A stretch of DNA of 64,000 nt, taken from NCBI RefSeq assembly GCF_001542405.1, contig NZ_LNCD01000123.1, positions 357,029 through 421,028 of the forward strand, in the 5' to 3' direction. The notes under the pieces are model-generated. The model saw only the letters and a program-made list of their open reading frames with translations, was not told the DNA's origin and ran no database searches. This document shows, in pieces, positions 24,653-34,107 of the stretch (position 1 is its first letter; the number at the start of each line of letters is the position of its first letter). The position numbers and the translations under genes are program-made. Source of the DNA: Rhizobium altiplani. Lineage in GTDB: Bacteria; Pseudomonadota; Alphaproteobacteria; Rhizobiales; Rhizobiaceae.

Positions 24653-25728
24653 TTGACGGCCGTCACCGTGAAGCCCTGCTTGCGCAGCAGTTCGATGACG
24701 CCGCCTTCGCCGGGAAGATGGAGCGCGCCGACGGCCATGAAGACGTTGCCATTGGCAAGGATCGGGGCTGCTCGCTCGGCCATCACCTTGTTGCGGTCGA
24801 GAATGATGCGCTGTTCGAAGGCGGCATAGTCGCCGTCCTCATCCTCGCCGTCGGGCGAGACTGTCTTCAGCATCGGAATGGTCATGCCGATATCGCCGGA
24901 GAGGTAGAGATCGGTCATGGTTTCCACCACGTCGTTCATCTTGGAACCCAAGGCCAGCGTCTCGATCAGCGACTTCATGTGGAATTCGGTCGGCAGCTCG
25001 GCCATTGCCTGCAGCTGCTCGGCAAGCGTTTCCAGGCCCTTGACCTGCTTGCCCCCAGCAACGGCATCTGCGGCAATCTTCTGATCGAGGAACTGTACGC
25101 CCTTCGCCTTGCGGGCCATTTCGCAGCTGGGCAGGGCAACAACGCTTGATATCATCCAGGGGCGCATGCGCGAGACCGCGGCAAGTGGGATGCCGCGCTG
25201 CTTCAGGCCTTCCTCCAGACGAACGTAGTCGTCGTGAGACAGAAGCTTTTCAATCGTCGTCCCGTCCGTAAACATCATCAGTTCAGGCTTCATCAGCAGA
25301 GCGGCGGAAGCCTTCTTCTCGTCGAGGATCTCGTCGGATTCAATGACGATCGTGTCGGCAGCGTCATGGGCTGCCTGCGTGCGTGGTGGGAGTGTCAGCA
25401 CGCGCGGATCGGTCACATGCATGCTGCCGAGCAGCCAGGACGGGGCTATCCCCGCCTTCTCGATCTTCCAGAAAATGCCCTTGCCGTTCGGCACGGCATC
25501 GGCCTCCTTCACCACTTCGGCGTAGCGGGCGGCATCGCTCTGCTTGAGATCGGTCAGGATATTGTGGCCGGTACAGGCATCCTCGTCGGCCGCTGCGGCG
25601 GGGGACACCGAGAACAGCACAGCGATCAGGGTTGCCGCAAGCATCATGTGAAAGGCGGCAATCAGCCAGAGCAGGAGATTGCTCGGCGATGCGATGTGCA
25701 GGCTGCGGTGGCCGATGGAGATCGTCAT
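24649..25728 (-). CDS. TraB/GumN family protein
   Basis: The 359-residue protein has an N-terminal signal/membrane segment (about residues 18-47), so the rest is likely periplasmic. It shows the two diagnostic motifs of the TraB/GumN (Tiki-like) family: an early GSMHVTDPRV and a late VGALHLPGEGGVIELLRKQG. The related TIKI proteins are metalloproteases with GX2H motifs; whether bacterial GumN proteins are proteases is not settled. It lies between the convergent cytochrome b561 and xerC, which is on the same strand 80 bases upstream. Confidence 0.9.
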   Translation of the reverse strand: MTISIGHRSLHIASPSNLLLWLIAAFHMMLAATLIAVLFSVSPAAAADEDACTGHNILTDLKQSDAARYAEVVKEADAVPNGKGIFWKIEKAGIAPSWLLGSMHVTDPRVLTLPPRTQAAHDAADTIVIESDEILDEKKASAALLMKPELMMFTDGTTIEKLLSHDDYVRLEEGLKQRGIPLAAVSRMRPWMISSVVALPSCEMARKAKGVQFLDQKIAADAVAGGKQVKGLETLAEQLQAMAELPTEFHMKSLIETLALGSKMNDVVETMTDLYLSGDIGMTIPMLKTVSPDGEDEDGDYAAFEQRIILDRNKVMAERAAPILANGNVFMAVGALHLPGEGGVIELLRKQGFTVTAVN

Positions 25729-25808
25729 GATGGTGTTCCGGTCACTATGATCGCTAAGCCTACGCCCAGCATGCGGATATTCCCTTAAGAGAAGCCGTTA
25801 ACAAAAGA

Positions 25809-26744
25809 TTACGCCCGGGGATGGGCACGGTCGTAAACTTCAAGCAACCGTGAGGAATCCACACCTGTATAGACCTGGGTGGTGGAAAGGCTGGCGTGGC
25901 CGAGCAATTCCTGGATGGTTCTCAAATCGCCGCCACCTGCCAACAGGTGGGTGGCAAACGAATGGCGCAGCGCATGCGGTGTCGCTGTTTCCGGAAGGCC
26001 GAAGGCGCTGCGCATCTTTTGCATGGTGCGCTGAATGATCGCAGCTTGCAGTTTGCCGCCGCGCGCGCCGCGAAAGAGGGGTTCTTCGCCTTCGAGATGA
26101 TAGGGGCACAAAGACCGGTATTTCTCGACGGCGTCGAAGACGACGGTGAGCATCGGCACAAGGCGGGTCTTGTTGCCCTTGCCGGTTATGCGCAGCGTGG
26201 CCGCGCCGCGGTTGAAGTTGCCAGGCGTCAGATCGAGCGCTTCGGAGATGCGCAGACCGCAGCCGTAGAGCAGCGTGAAAACGGCGGCATCGCGTGCGGC
26301 AATCCAAGGCTCTTCGTGCAACTGAGCCTCGTCGCTGACGACAGTGATGGCCTGCCGGTCGGATAAGGGTTTCGGCAGTGATTTCGGCTGCTTCGGCGAG
26401 CGGACGGCGCTGACGCCAGCGGCATTCACCAGTCCCTTCTTTTCGAGGTAACGCAGGAGGGAACGCAGCCCGGCGAGACTGCGACCGAGCGAACGAGCGC
26501 CGGAGCCCTCTTTGCGTCGCGCCGCCAGAAAAGCACGGAAGTCCGCGGGCCTTAACGCCTGGATATCTTTCAGCGTTGCGGGGCCGCCGAGGTGACCGGT
26601 CAGAAACGTCAGGAACTGACGCGTATCACGCTCGTAAGCATCGAGCGTGTGCTCCGACAGACGTCGCTCGCGAGCCAGGCTATCGAGCCATGCCGAGCGC
26701 TCGGCCATCAGGCCGGGGTCGGCGATGATCAGGAGTTCGTTCAC
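25809..26744 (-). CDS. xerC: Site-specific tyrosine recombinase XerC
   Basis: XerC, with XerD, resolves chromosome dimers at dif. The 311-residue protein has an N-terminal SAM-like DNA-binding domain (about 10-105) and a C-terminal catalytic domain. All catalytic residues are visible: Arg165 (GCGLRISEALDL), Lys189 (TGKGNKTR), His257 and Arg260 (HALRHSFATHL), His283 (LLGHASLSTTQ) and the nucleophile Tyr292 (VYTGVD). A stand-alone chromosomal position near priA supports XerC rather than a phage or integron integrase; no dif or attachment site was recognised here. Confidence 0.93.
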   Translation of the reverse strand: MNELLIIADPGLMAERSAWLDSLARERRLSEHTLDAYERDTRQFLTFLTGHLGGPATLKDIQALRPADFRAFLAARRKEGSGARSLGRSLAGLRSLLRYLEKKGLVNAAGVSAVRSPKQPKSLPKPLSDRQAITVVSDEAQLHEEPWIAARDAAVFTLLYGCGLRISEALDLTPGNFNRGAATLRITGKGNKTRLVPMLTVVFDAVEKYRSLCPYHLEGEEPLFRGARGGKLQAAIIQRTMQKMRSAFGLPETATPHALRHSFATHLLAGGGDLRTIQELLGHASLSTTQVYTGVDSSRLLEVYDRAHPRA

Positions 26745-26885
26745 GTATCCGGCCTTGAATTTGCCAATCCTGCCGCCAATTCTGAAGGAGCGATAGTTAT
26801 GGAATTCCTAATGCCGGCCAAGTGCTTGTCATGCTTCTATCATATCATTCCACGTGACCGGTTTCCCAACGACGCAGGATCTTGA

Positions 26886-27833
26886 ATGTCACGGCGCCAT
26901 CCAACGACCGCAATTGGACAGTTCGCGGAGACGATCGCGCTCGTCTCCCATGGCAAGCCGGGCCACATCGTCGATACCTTGATCGCCGAGCGTGGGCAGA
27001 AGATCGTGAAACATCCGCTCTGGCCCGTCATGCGGCCGTTCCTCCACACACTGCTGCGCTACAACAGGGCGATCAGCTTCGCCAATGACGTTGCGAATAT
27101 GCCGGGGCTCCAGTGCTTCGAGTACATGAGCAACCTGCTGAAGCTCGAGATCAATATTCGGCACGGCGAACGCATTCCGGATAGCGGCGGCTTCATGCTC
27201 GTCAGCAACCATCCGACCGGGATCGCCGATGGCGTTGCCGTGTTCGACCTCCTGAAAACCAAGCGGCCGGACATCATGGTGTTTGCCAACCGCGATGCCA
27301 TACGCGTCAATCCACGTTTTGCCGAGGTCATCATTCCGGTGGAATGGCGCGAGGAATACAAGAGCAAGCTGAAGACCCGTGAGACATTGCAGATCACCAA
27401 CCGTGCCGTCAAAGAAGGCAAGGCGACGGTTCTTTTTCCGTCTGGGCGCATCGCTTATTGGGCGAACGGCCGGCTGAACGAACGTCCCTGGAAAACCTCC
27501 GCCGTCGGCCTTGCGCGGAAATACAATCTGCCGATCCTGCCGGTACACATGACGGCGCGGAACTCCGGACTATTCTACTGGTTCGCGAAATGGTCGACCG
27601 AGCTCAGGGACATGACGGTCTTTCACGAGCTTCTGAATAAGCGCGGCGACCGATTCGATTTCGTGGTCGGCAATCTGATCCCGGTGGAGCATCTCGACGG
27701 CGACATCAACGAAGTCACCAAGGCATTGGAAGACCACACTGTACATGCGCTCGCCGCGGATGGTGACACGCAATTCCTGCCGTTGGTTCCGCCTGCGGAA
27801 CCGGAACTAGTCGGTGCCCATTCAATTCCCTAA
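26886..27833 (+). CDS. Phospholipid/glycerol acyltransferase (PlsC-like)
   Basis: The 315-residue product carries the acyltransferase block LVSNHPTGIADG, with the catalytic His and Asp, and the substrate-binding block VLFPSGRIAYW in place of the usual FPEGTRS. Family members add an acyl chain to glycerol-phosphate or ornithine-lipid intermediates. The spacing of the His-Asp pair (five residues between) is that of the NHP-type subgroup, not the standard HX4D. The exact substrate is unknown. There is no obvious membrane anchor. It is the first gene of a rightward run with an AAA ATPase 21 bases downstream. Confidence 0.85.
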   Translation: MSRRHPTTAIGQFAETIALVSHGKPGHIVDTLIAERGQKIVKHPLWPVMRPFLHTLLRYNRAISFANDVANMPGLQCFEYMSNLLKLEINIRHGERIPDSGGFMLVSNHPTGIADGVAVFDLLKTKRPDIMVFANRDAIRVNPRFAEVIIPVEWREEYKSKLKTRETLQITNRAVKEGKATVLFPSGRIAYWANGRLNERPWKTSAVGLARKYNLPILPVHMTARNSGLFYWFAKWSTELRDMTVFHELLNKRGDRFDFVVGNLIPVEHLDGDINEVTKALEDHTVHALAADGDTQFLPLVPPAEPELVGAHSIP

Positions 27834-27854
27834 TCGGATAGGCTAAAGCGAGGC

Positions 27855-28991
27855 ATGCTGCTCCGCTCGATGTTCGCCCAGAACTACCGGTCCCTGCGAT
27901 CGATCCGCATGGATCTTTCGGGAATCAACCTTTTCATCGGCGAAAACGGGGTCGGAAAATCCAATCTCTACCGGGCTCTCCAGCTCATCCAGGCGGCAAC
28001 GCGCGGACGTCTGGCGCATGAGATCGCCGCCGAGGGCGGGATGTTCTCGGCGTTGTGGTCCGGCCCGCGCCGGGATGTCGACGGGCCGTTCCGGATTCGC
28101 CTCGAGGCGGAGCTTCTGGACGAGGAAAGGGCGATCACCTTCCGGTATCGGGTCGAGGCCGGTCTACGACCGCCGGCGGCTGCGGCGGGATTTCCCTTTG
28201 AACCGCAAATCAAGACCGAAGAGCTTTCGATCGAGACCGGAACCCGACCTGTCACGATGATGAAGCGTGCCGGCCCGGCGATTTCCGTTCGCGGGCCGAA
28301 TGGGCGGATGCAGGATTATCCCGAGCAGGCGCTGACCTCGGAAACCGCGATCGCACTGCTTGGCGACGCTGGGCACTATCCCGAGATTGGGACATTCCGC
28401 CGTGCGATCGACGGCTGGCGCTTCTTCCACGGCTTCCGGACGGATCGTTTCTCACCGCTGCGCGCACCCTGCCTTGCGGTCACGGCGCCACTGCTCGATG
28501 AGGACGGCAGCAACATTGCAGCGGTCTTCGCAACGCTGGTGCATACGCGGGAGGATACGGTCGATCTCGATCGTGCCGTCGCCGCTGCCCTCGGCGGTGC
28601 GCGACTCGCGGTGCCGCTGCCCGAGGAGACGGCGTCGTTCGGCCTTTCCTTTCCCGAATTTCCGAACCGCGTGTTCCAGCCGCGCGAACTGTCGGACGGG
28701 CAGATACGGTTCCTCGGCCTGGCCGCGGCGCTGATGTCCTATCGGCTGCCGCCGCTGATTGCGCTCAACGAACCGGAAGCAAGCCTGCATCCCGATATGT
28801 TGTTGCCTCTGGCGGACATAATCGCGGAGGCGGCCCGCAGCAGTCAGATCTGGATCGTTACGCATTCGGAAGCGCTGGCGGCCGCCGTGCGCGAGAAATG
28901 CGGCGCCCGTGCCCGCCACGTGGTGCGGCGGGACGGCGCAACATGGATCGAGGGCATGCGGCTTACGGGCGTTATCGATGACGACGAGTAA
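27855..28991 (+). CDS. AAA family ATPase (RecF/OLD-like, AAA_21 type)
   Basis: The 378-residue protein begins MLLRSMFAQNYRSLRSIRMD, the typical opening of ABC-class ATPases of the RecF/OLD group. Walker A is GENGVGKS at residues 29-36. A signature-like ELSDGQIRFLGLAAAL precedes the Walker B region LIALNEPEASLHP (from 301), and IVTHSEAL is the H-loop. There is no C-terminal TOPRIM nuclease, unlike OLD proteins. The function is unknown; DNA maintenance is a reasonable guess from family and from priA 60 bases downstream. No toxin or reverse transcriptase partner is present. Confidence 0.85.
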   Translation: MLLRSMFAQNYRSLRSIRMDLSGINLFIGENGVGKSNLYRALQLIQAATRGRLAHEIAAEGGMFSALWSGPRRDVDGPFRIRLEAELLDEERAITFRYRVEAGLRPPAAAAGFPFEPQIKTEELSIETGTRPVTMMKRAGPAISVRGPNGRMQDYPEQALTSETAIALLGDAGHYPEIGTFRRAIDGWRFFHGFRTDRFSPLRAPCLAVTAPLLDEDGSNIAAVFATLVHTREDTVDLDRAVAAALGGARLAVPLPEETASFGLSFPEFPNRVFQPRELSDGQIRFLGLAAALMSYRLPPLIALNEPEASLHPDMLLPLADIIAEAARSSQIWIVTHSEALAAAVREKCGARARHVVRRDGATWIEGMRLTGVIDDDE

Positions 28992-29051
28992 ACCGGTGGC
29001 ACCAGTCTTGCAGGTTTTCTTTTCGCGCCGATCCGGGCATGGTCTCGCCCG

Positions 29052-31268
29052 ATGAGCACAGATTCGTCCGATCTCTTTGGAGCGTTGTTTGAGACGCCGC
29101 CGGCAAACCGTACGGTTCCGGTCCTCGTACCCATGCCGGCGCCAAAGCCCTATTCCTACGCGGTGCCCGAGGGGATGGCCGTTGAGCCGGGATCGGTCGT
29201 GCAGGTGCCACTCGGTCCGAGGCAGGTGATCGGCGTCGTCTGGGACGGCGGCGAAGACAATGTCGATCCGAAGAAGCTGAGGCCGATCAGCCATGTTTTC
29301 GATTGCCCGCCACTCACCAAGGAGATGCGCGATTTCATCGACTGGGTGGCGAGCTACACGCTGTCGCCGCCAGGGCTCGTGGCGCGGATGGCGCTGCGTG
29401 CGCCGAATGCCTTTGAACCGGAACCGATGGTGGAGGGCCTGCGCTTCGTTGGCGGACAGCCGGAGCGGATGACGCCAGCCCGCGCCCGGGTGCTCGACAT
29501 TGCCGGCGACGGTCTGTCCTGGACGCGAAGTGGACTTGCCCATGCCGCGGGCGTCTCGACGAGCGTCGTCGACGGTCTGGTAAGCCAGGGTATTTTCGAA
29601 ACCGTCTTCCTGCCGCCACCGCCGGTGGTCGCCAAACCCGATCCCGAATTCGTGGGCGCGCGGCTGGAAGGCCCGCAAAGGGAGGCGGCCGACGAGATTC
29701 TCGTCGAAGTTCGAAAGGGTGAGTTCGCCGTCTCGCTGATCGACGGCGTCACCGGTTCGGGAAAGACGGAAGTCTATTTCGAGGCGATTGCGGAAACGCT
29801 GAGACGCGGCAAGCAGGTTCTGATTCTCCTGCCGGAGATCGCGCTGACGGCAAGCTTTCTCGAGCGCTTTCAGGACCGCTTCGGCGCCAAGCCCGCCGAA
29901 TGGCATTCTGATCTGGCGCCACGCACCCGCGAGAAGGTCTGGCGTCAGGCGGTCACCGGCGAGGTTCGCGTCGTTGCCGGCGCGCGTTCGGCTCTGTTCC
30001 TGCCGTTCGAGGATCTAGGCCTTATCATCGTCGATGAAGAGCACGATCCGGCCTACAAGCAGGAGGACCGTGTCTATTACAATGCGCGCGACATGGCGGT
30101 CGTGCGTGCGCGCATTGGTGATTTCCCGGTGGTTCTCGTCTCCGCCACCCCCTCGGTCGAAAGCCAGGTCAATGGGCAGAGCGGTCGTTACAGCACCATT
30201 CACATGCCGACCCGATTCGGCGACGCAGCATTGCCGGATCTGCACTTGATCGACATGCGCCGCCATGCCCCCGAGCGCGGCGGTTTCCTGTCGCCGGTCC
30301 TGATCCGCGCGATCGGCAAGACCGTCGAAAAGCAACAGCAGGCGCTGCTCTTCCTGAACCGGCGGGGCTATGCGCCGCTGACGCTCTGCCGCGTCTGTGG
30401 ACATCGCTTCCAGTGCCCGCAATGCTCCAGCTGGCTCGTCGAGCACCGGTTCAAGAGGCAGCTGCAATGCCATCAGTGCGGCCATGCCGAGCACACCCCC
30501 GAGGCTTGTCCCGAATGCGGAACGCTTGATCACCTCGTTGCTTGCGGACCGGGGGTCGAACGCATCGCCGAGGAGGTGGAACGCCATTTCCCCGAGGCGC
30601 GAACCATCGTGCTCTCGTCCGACATGATGGGCGGCGTCAAACGGTTGCGCCTTGAGCTCGAGGCCATTGCCAAGGGCGAGGCCGATATCGTCATCGGCAC
30701 GCAGCTTGTCGCCAAGGGTCACAATTTCCCGCTGATGACGCTGGTCGGCATCGTCGATGCCGATCTCGGCCTCGCCAATGGCGACCCGCGTGCCGCCGAG
30801 CGTACCTTTCAGCTGCTGTCGCAGGTGACGGGCCGCGCCGGTCGCACCGGCCTGAAAAGCCACGGCCTGTTGCAGACCTACCAGCCTCAGCATCCCGTCA
30901 TGCAGGCGATCGTGTCGGGCGATGCAAGCGCCTTCTACGAACGCGAGATCGCCGAGCGGGAGCGCGCCATCCTGCCGCCGTTCGGACGGCTGGCGTCGAT
31001 CATCGTTTCGGCGGAAACGCGCCATGATGCGGAAAACCATGCCCGCGGCATCCGAAACGCCGCGCCTCATGTCTCCGGCATCTCGGTGCTCGGGCCTGCG
31101 GAAGCGCCGCTTGCGCTGGTGCGCGGCCGCTATCGCTTCCGGCTTCTCGTGCATGGACGGAGGAACTCGGACATGCAGGCATTTCTCAGGGCCATGCTTG
31201 CGCAGGCGCCGAAGGAGCGCGGATCGGTGCATGTGCAGCTCGACGTGGATCCCCAAAGCTTCCTGTAG
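29052..31268 (+). CDS. priA: Primosomal replication restart helicase PriA
   Basis: PriA reloads the replisome at stalled forks. The 738-residue protein has an N-terminal 3'-end-binding and winged-helix part, then the helicase with Walker A GVTGSGKTEVY (Lys238) and DEEH box at 328-331. Next is the zinc region with eight cysteines in CRVCGHRFQCPQC and CHQCGHAEHTPEACPEC, inserted before motif V-VI (GTQLVAKGHNFPLMTLV and QVTGRAGR). All motifs are intact. It is an essential-type housekeeping gene in its usual rhizobial place before the atp operon. Confidence 0.97.
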   Translation: MSTDSSDLFGALFETPPANRTVPVLVPMPAPKPYSYAVPEGMAVEPGSVVQVPLGPRQVIGVVWDGGEDNVDPKKLRPISHVFDCPPLTKEMRDFIDWVASYTLSPPGLVARMALRAPNAFEPEPMVEGLRFVGGQPERMTPARARVLDIAGDGLSWTRSGLAHAAGVSTSVVDGLVSQGIFETVFLPPPPVVAKPDPEFVGARLEGPQREAADEILVEVRKGEFAVSLIDGVTGSGKTEVYFEAIAETLRRGKQVLILLPEIALTASFLERFQDRFGAKPAEWHSDLAPRTREKVWRQAVTGEVRVVAGARSALFLPFEDLGLIIVDEEHDPAYKQEDRVYYNARDMAVVRARIGDFPVVLVSATPSVESQVNGQSGRYSTIHMPTRFGDAALPDLHLIDMRRHAPERGGFLSPVLIRAIGKTVEKQQQALLFLNRRGYAPLTLCRVCGHRFQCPQCSSWLVEHRFKRQLQCHQCGHAEHTPEACPECGTLDHLVACGPGVERIAEEVERHFPEARTIVLSSDMMGGVKRLRLELEAIAKGEADIVIGTQLVAKGHNFPLMTLVGIVDADLGLANGDPRAAERTFQLLSQVTGRAGRTGLKSHGLLQTYQPQHPVMQAIVSGDASAFYEREIAERERAILPPFGRLASIIVSAETRHDAENHARGIRNAAPHVSGISVLGPAEAPLALVRGRYRFRLLVHGRRNSDMQAFLRAMLAQAPKERGSVHVQLDVDPQSFL

Positions 31269-31342
31269 ATCGCTCCCGAACGGGCTTTTGCCGGGCAAGC
31301 CAATCATGGCATAAGGACGGCGAAACAAGGGATTCGGGGTCG

Positions 31343-31735
31343 ATGATGGATTTTTACTTTCCAACGGAGCTTGGGGAACAGCTCGCTTTCGCAGCCGCCG
31401 CGTTCGCGGCGCTGGCGGGCTTTGTCATCATGTTCGCGCCAGGCTATGCGATGCGGTTGTTCGGCCTCATGCCGCGCGAGGGTCGCCGTGACGGCTACGC
31501 CGAGCAACGATCGGTCGGCGGTTTCTATCTCGGCTTCGGTCTCTCGGCCATCATGTTGGCGCAGAACTGGATCTACATGGCGCTTGGCGCCTCCTTCGCC
31601 ATGGCCGCATTTGCGCGCATCATTTCGCTCCTTTCAGATAAGGGGAGCACGATTCTCAACTATTTACTTCTGGTTGTGCAAATCGTTCTGGCTGCGCTTC
31701 CGCTCGCCTATGTTTTTGGTTTCTTTTCCGCTTGA
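31343..31735 (+). CDS. Small four-helix membrane protein, unknown function
   Basis: The 130-residue protein begins MMDFYFPTELGEQLAFAAAA and has four hydrophobic segments (about 12-33, 53-73, 75-93 and 103-127). A conserved-looking RSVGGFYLGFGLSAIMLAQ lies in the second. The pattern is reminiscent of DUF4345-type proteins, but I cannot confirm the family. The short charged loop PREGRRDGYAEQR between helices 1 and 2 is the main polar part. It lies between priA and atpH, 74 bases after priA. The next 258 bases (31736-31993) hold the atp operon leader, in which I see no convincing promoter or RNA. Confidence 0.75.
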   Translation: MMDFYFPTELGEQLAFAAAAFAALAGFVIMFAPGYAMRLFGLMPREGRRDGYAEQRSVGGFYLGFGLSAIMLAQNWIYMALGASFAMAAFARIISLLSDKGSTILNYLLLVVQIVLAALPLAYVFGFFSA

Positions 31736-31993
31736 GTTGAGCTGATATTTCTCGCGCTGAGCACTTCGCTGCCGGGCTTTGAGCATTTTTGCGTTAGAAA
31801 TCGATGGGAAAGCCGTATTCGGGCGTTACGCGTGTTGCGAGTCCGAACATCCTATGTTAGACGGACCCCGAATTTCGGAAGAAGCAAGAGGCTCTCTTGC
31901 GATTTCTGGGGGAAATCATAACGAATTCAAGATCCTAGGTCAGGCGCCCGCCGGGGACCGGATTTTGAGTTGAAATCAGGGAAATTTGGGCCA

Positions 31994-32554
31994 GTGGCAG
32001 ACACATCCCAGCTTACTTCTGGTGTTGCAGAGCGCTATGCCTCGTCGCTGTTCGAGTTGGCGCTTGAGCAGGGCGCAGTCGAAAGCGTCACCAAGGACCT
32101 CGACCGGTTCCAGGCGATGCTCGACGAGAGCGGCGACCTGAAGCGTTTTGTTTCGAGCCCTGTTTTTTCGGCCGACGATCAGCTCAAGGCGATTGTCGCC
32201 ATCAGCGAGAAGGCTGGTATCAGCGGCTTCTTCGCGAACTTTCTGAAGGTCGTGGCGCGTAACCGCCGCCTCTTTGCTCTCCCGGGCATGATCAGGGCCT
32301 TCCGCATCATCGCTGCAAACCATCGCGGAGAAATTACTGCCGAGGTTACCTCGGCCCATGCGCTGACTGCGGCGCAGGAAACTGAATTGAAGGCGGCGCT
32401 CAAGGGCGTCACCGGCAAAGACGTGGCGATTGCTGTCACGATCGATCCGTCAATTCTTGGTGGTCTGATCGTGAAGGTCGGGTCCCGTCAGATTGATACG
32501 TCTCTTCGTACGAAACTCTCTACCCTTAAGCTTGCATTGAAAGAGGTCGGCTGA
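31994..32554 (+). CDS. atpH: ATP synthase F1 delta subunit
   Basis: AtpH is the peripheral-stalk subunit linking F1 to F0. The product from GTG at 31994 begins VADTSQLTSGVAERYASSLF and has 186 residues, the usual length. The C-terminal domain contains ITAEVTSAHALTAAQ and the signature PSILGGLIVKVGSRQIDTSLR. An upstream in-frame TTG at 31970 would add MKSGKFGP, which is outside the homology. It is the first gene of the F1 operon; the stop overlaps the atpA start by one base. F0 genes are not in the window, as is normal in alphaproteobacteria. Confidence 0.95.
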   Translation: MADTSQLTSGVAERYASSLFELALEQGAVESVTKDLDRFQAMLDESGDLKRFVSSPVFSADDQLKAIVAISEKAGISGFFANFLKVVARNRRLFALPGMIRAFRIIAANHRGEITAEVTSAHALTAAQETELKAALKGVTGKDVAIAVTIDPSILGGLIVKVGSRQIDTSLRTKLSTLKLALKEVG

Positions 32555-34083
32555 TGGATATCCGCGCGGCGGAAATTTCCGCAATTCTCAAAGACCAGAT
32601 CAAAAACTTCGGCAAAGAGGCAGAAGTCTCGGAAGTCGGTCAGGTTCTCTCCGTCGGTGACGGTATCGCTCGCGTTTACGGTCTGGACAATGTTCAGGCA
32701 GGCGAAATGGTCGAGTTCCCCGGCGGCATCCGTGGCATGGCGCTGAACCTGGAATCGGACAACGTCGGTGTTGTTATTTTCGGTTCGGACCGCGACATCA
32801 AGGAAGGCGACACCGTCAAGCGGACCGGCGCCATCGTTGACGTTCCGGTTGGTCCGGAACTGCTCGGTCGCGTTGTCGACGCTCTCGGCAACCCGATCGA
32901 CGGCAAGGGCCCGATCAACTCGACCCGCCGTGCGCGCGTCGACGTCAAGGCTCCGGGCATCATTCCGCGCAAGTCGGTTCATGAACCGATGTCGACCGGC
33001 CTCAAGGCCATCGACGCGCTCATCCCGGTCGGTCGTGGCCAGCGCGAGCTCGTCATTGGCGACCGTCAGACTGGCAAGACCGCGATCATTCTCGACACGA
33101 TCCTGAACCAGAAGGCCATCCACGACAACGGCCCGGACAGCGAGAAGCTGTTCTGCGTCTACGTCGCTATCGGCCAGAAGCGTTCGACCGTTGCCCAGTT
33201 CGTCAAGGTTCTCGAAGAACGCGGCGCAATGAAGTACTCGATCGTCGTTGCCGCGACCGCTTCCGATCCGGCTCCGATGCAGTACCTGGCGCCGTTCGCT
33301 GGTTGCACGATGGGCGAATACTTCCGTGACAACGGTCAGCACGCGCTGATCGGTTACGACGACCTGTCCAAGCAGGCTGTTGCTTACCGCCAGATGTCGC
33401 TGCTGCTGCGCCGCCCGCCGGGCCGCGAAGCTTACCCGGGCGACGTTTTCTATCTGCATTCGCGTCTCCTCGAGCGCGCTGCAAAGCTCTCCGACGAAAA
33501 GGGCGCTGGCTCTCTGACGGCTCTGCCTGTCATCGAAACCCAGGGCAACGACGTTTCGGCGTTCATTCCGACCAACGTGATCTCGATCACCGACGGCCAG
33601 ATCTTCCTCGAAACCGACCTGTTCTATCAGGGTATCCGTCCGGCCGTTAACGTCGGTCTGTCGGTTTCGCGCGTCGGCTCCGCCGCGCAGGTCAAGGCGA
33701 TGAAGCAGGTTGCCGGCTCGATCAAGGGCGAACTCGCCCAGTATCGCGAAATGGCCGCTTTCGCTCAGTTCGGCTCCGACCTCGACGCCTCGACGCAGCG
33801 CCTGCTGAACCGCGGTGCACGCCTGACCGAACTCCTGAAGCAGCCGCAGTTCTCGCCGCTGAAGACGGAAGAGCAGGTCGCGGTGATCTTCGCTGGCGTC
33901 AACGGCTACCTCGACAAGATCCCGGTCGCACAGGTCGGCAAGTTCGAACAGGGCCTGCTGTCGTACCTTCGCTCGGAAGGCTCGGCTATCCTCGACACGA
34001 TCCGTACGGACAAGGCAATCAGCGACGATACGAAGGGCAAGCTCACGGCTGCCATCGATAGCTTCGCGAAGTCCTTCGCCTAA
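32554..34083 (+). CDS. atpA: ATP synthase F1 alpha subunit
   Basis: AtpA forms the non-catalytic nucleotide sites of the F1 hexamer. The 509-residue protein begins MDIRAAEISAILKDQIKNF. Walker A is GDRQTGKT at residues 169-176. The arginine-finger region appears as AVNVGLSVSRVGSAAQ, the conserved F1 signature. Length is standard. TGATG joins it to atpH, which implies translational coupling. The long antisense frame at 32488-33459 is a shadow. Confidence 0.98.
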   Translation: MDIRAAEISAILKDQIKNFGKEAEVSEVGQVLSVGDGIARVYGLDNVQAGEMVEFPGGIRGMALNLESDNVGVVIFGSDRDIKEGDTVKRTGAIVDVPVGPELLGRVVDALGNPIDGKGPINSTRRARVDVKAPGIIPRKSVHEPMSTGLKAIDALIPVGRGQRELVIGDRQTGKTAIILDTILNQKAIHDNGPDSEKLFCVYVAIGQKRSTVAQFVKVLEERGAMKYSIVVAATASDPAPMQYLAPFAGCTMGEYFRDNGQHALIGYDDLSKQAVAYRQMSLLLRRPPGREAYPGDVFYLHSRLLERAAKLSDEKGAGSLTALPVIETQGNDVSAFIPTNVISITDGQIFLETDLFYQGIRPAVNVGLSVSRVGSAAQVKAMKQVAGSIKGELAQYREMAAFAQFGSDLDASTQRLLNRGARLTELLKQPQFSPLKTEEQVAVIFAGVNGYLDKIPVAQVGKFEQGLLSYLRSEGSAILDTIRTDKAISDDTKGKLTAAIDSFAKSFA

Positions 34084-34107
34084 TCGGACCCAAAGGACGG
34101 ATAACGG

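Noticed and set aside
25785..25801. Second CtrA-like box (TTAA-N9-TTAA) upstream of the TraB/GumN gene
   Set aside because: The spacer is nine, not seven, bases, so it does not match the CtrA consensus.
25809..26744. Tyrosine recombinase considered as a phage or island integrase
   Set aside because: Length, motifs and position between housekeeping genes fit XerC; no tRNA, attachment sites or phage genes are near.
31779..31973. 64-residue frame in the atp operon leader
   Set aside because: No Shine-Dalgarno, no recognisable features, and the region is better read as the atpH leader.
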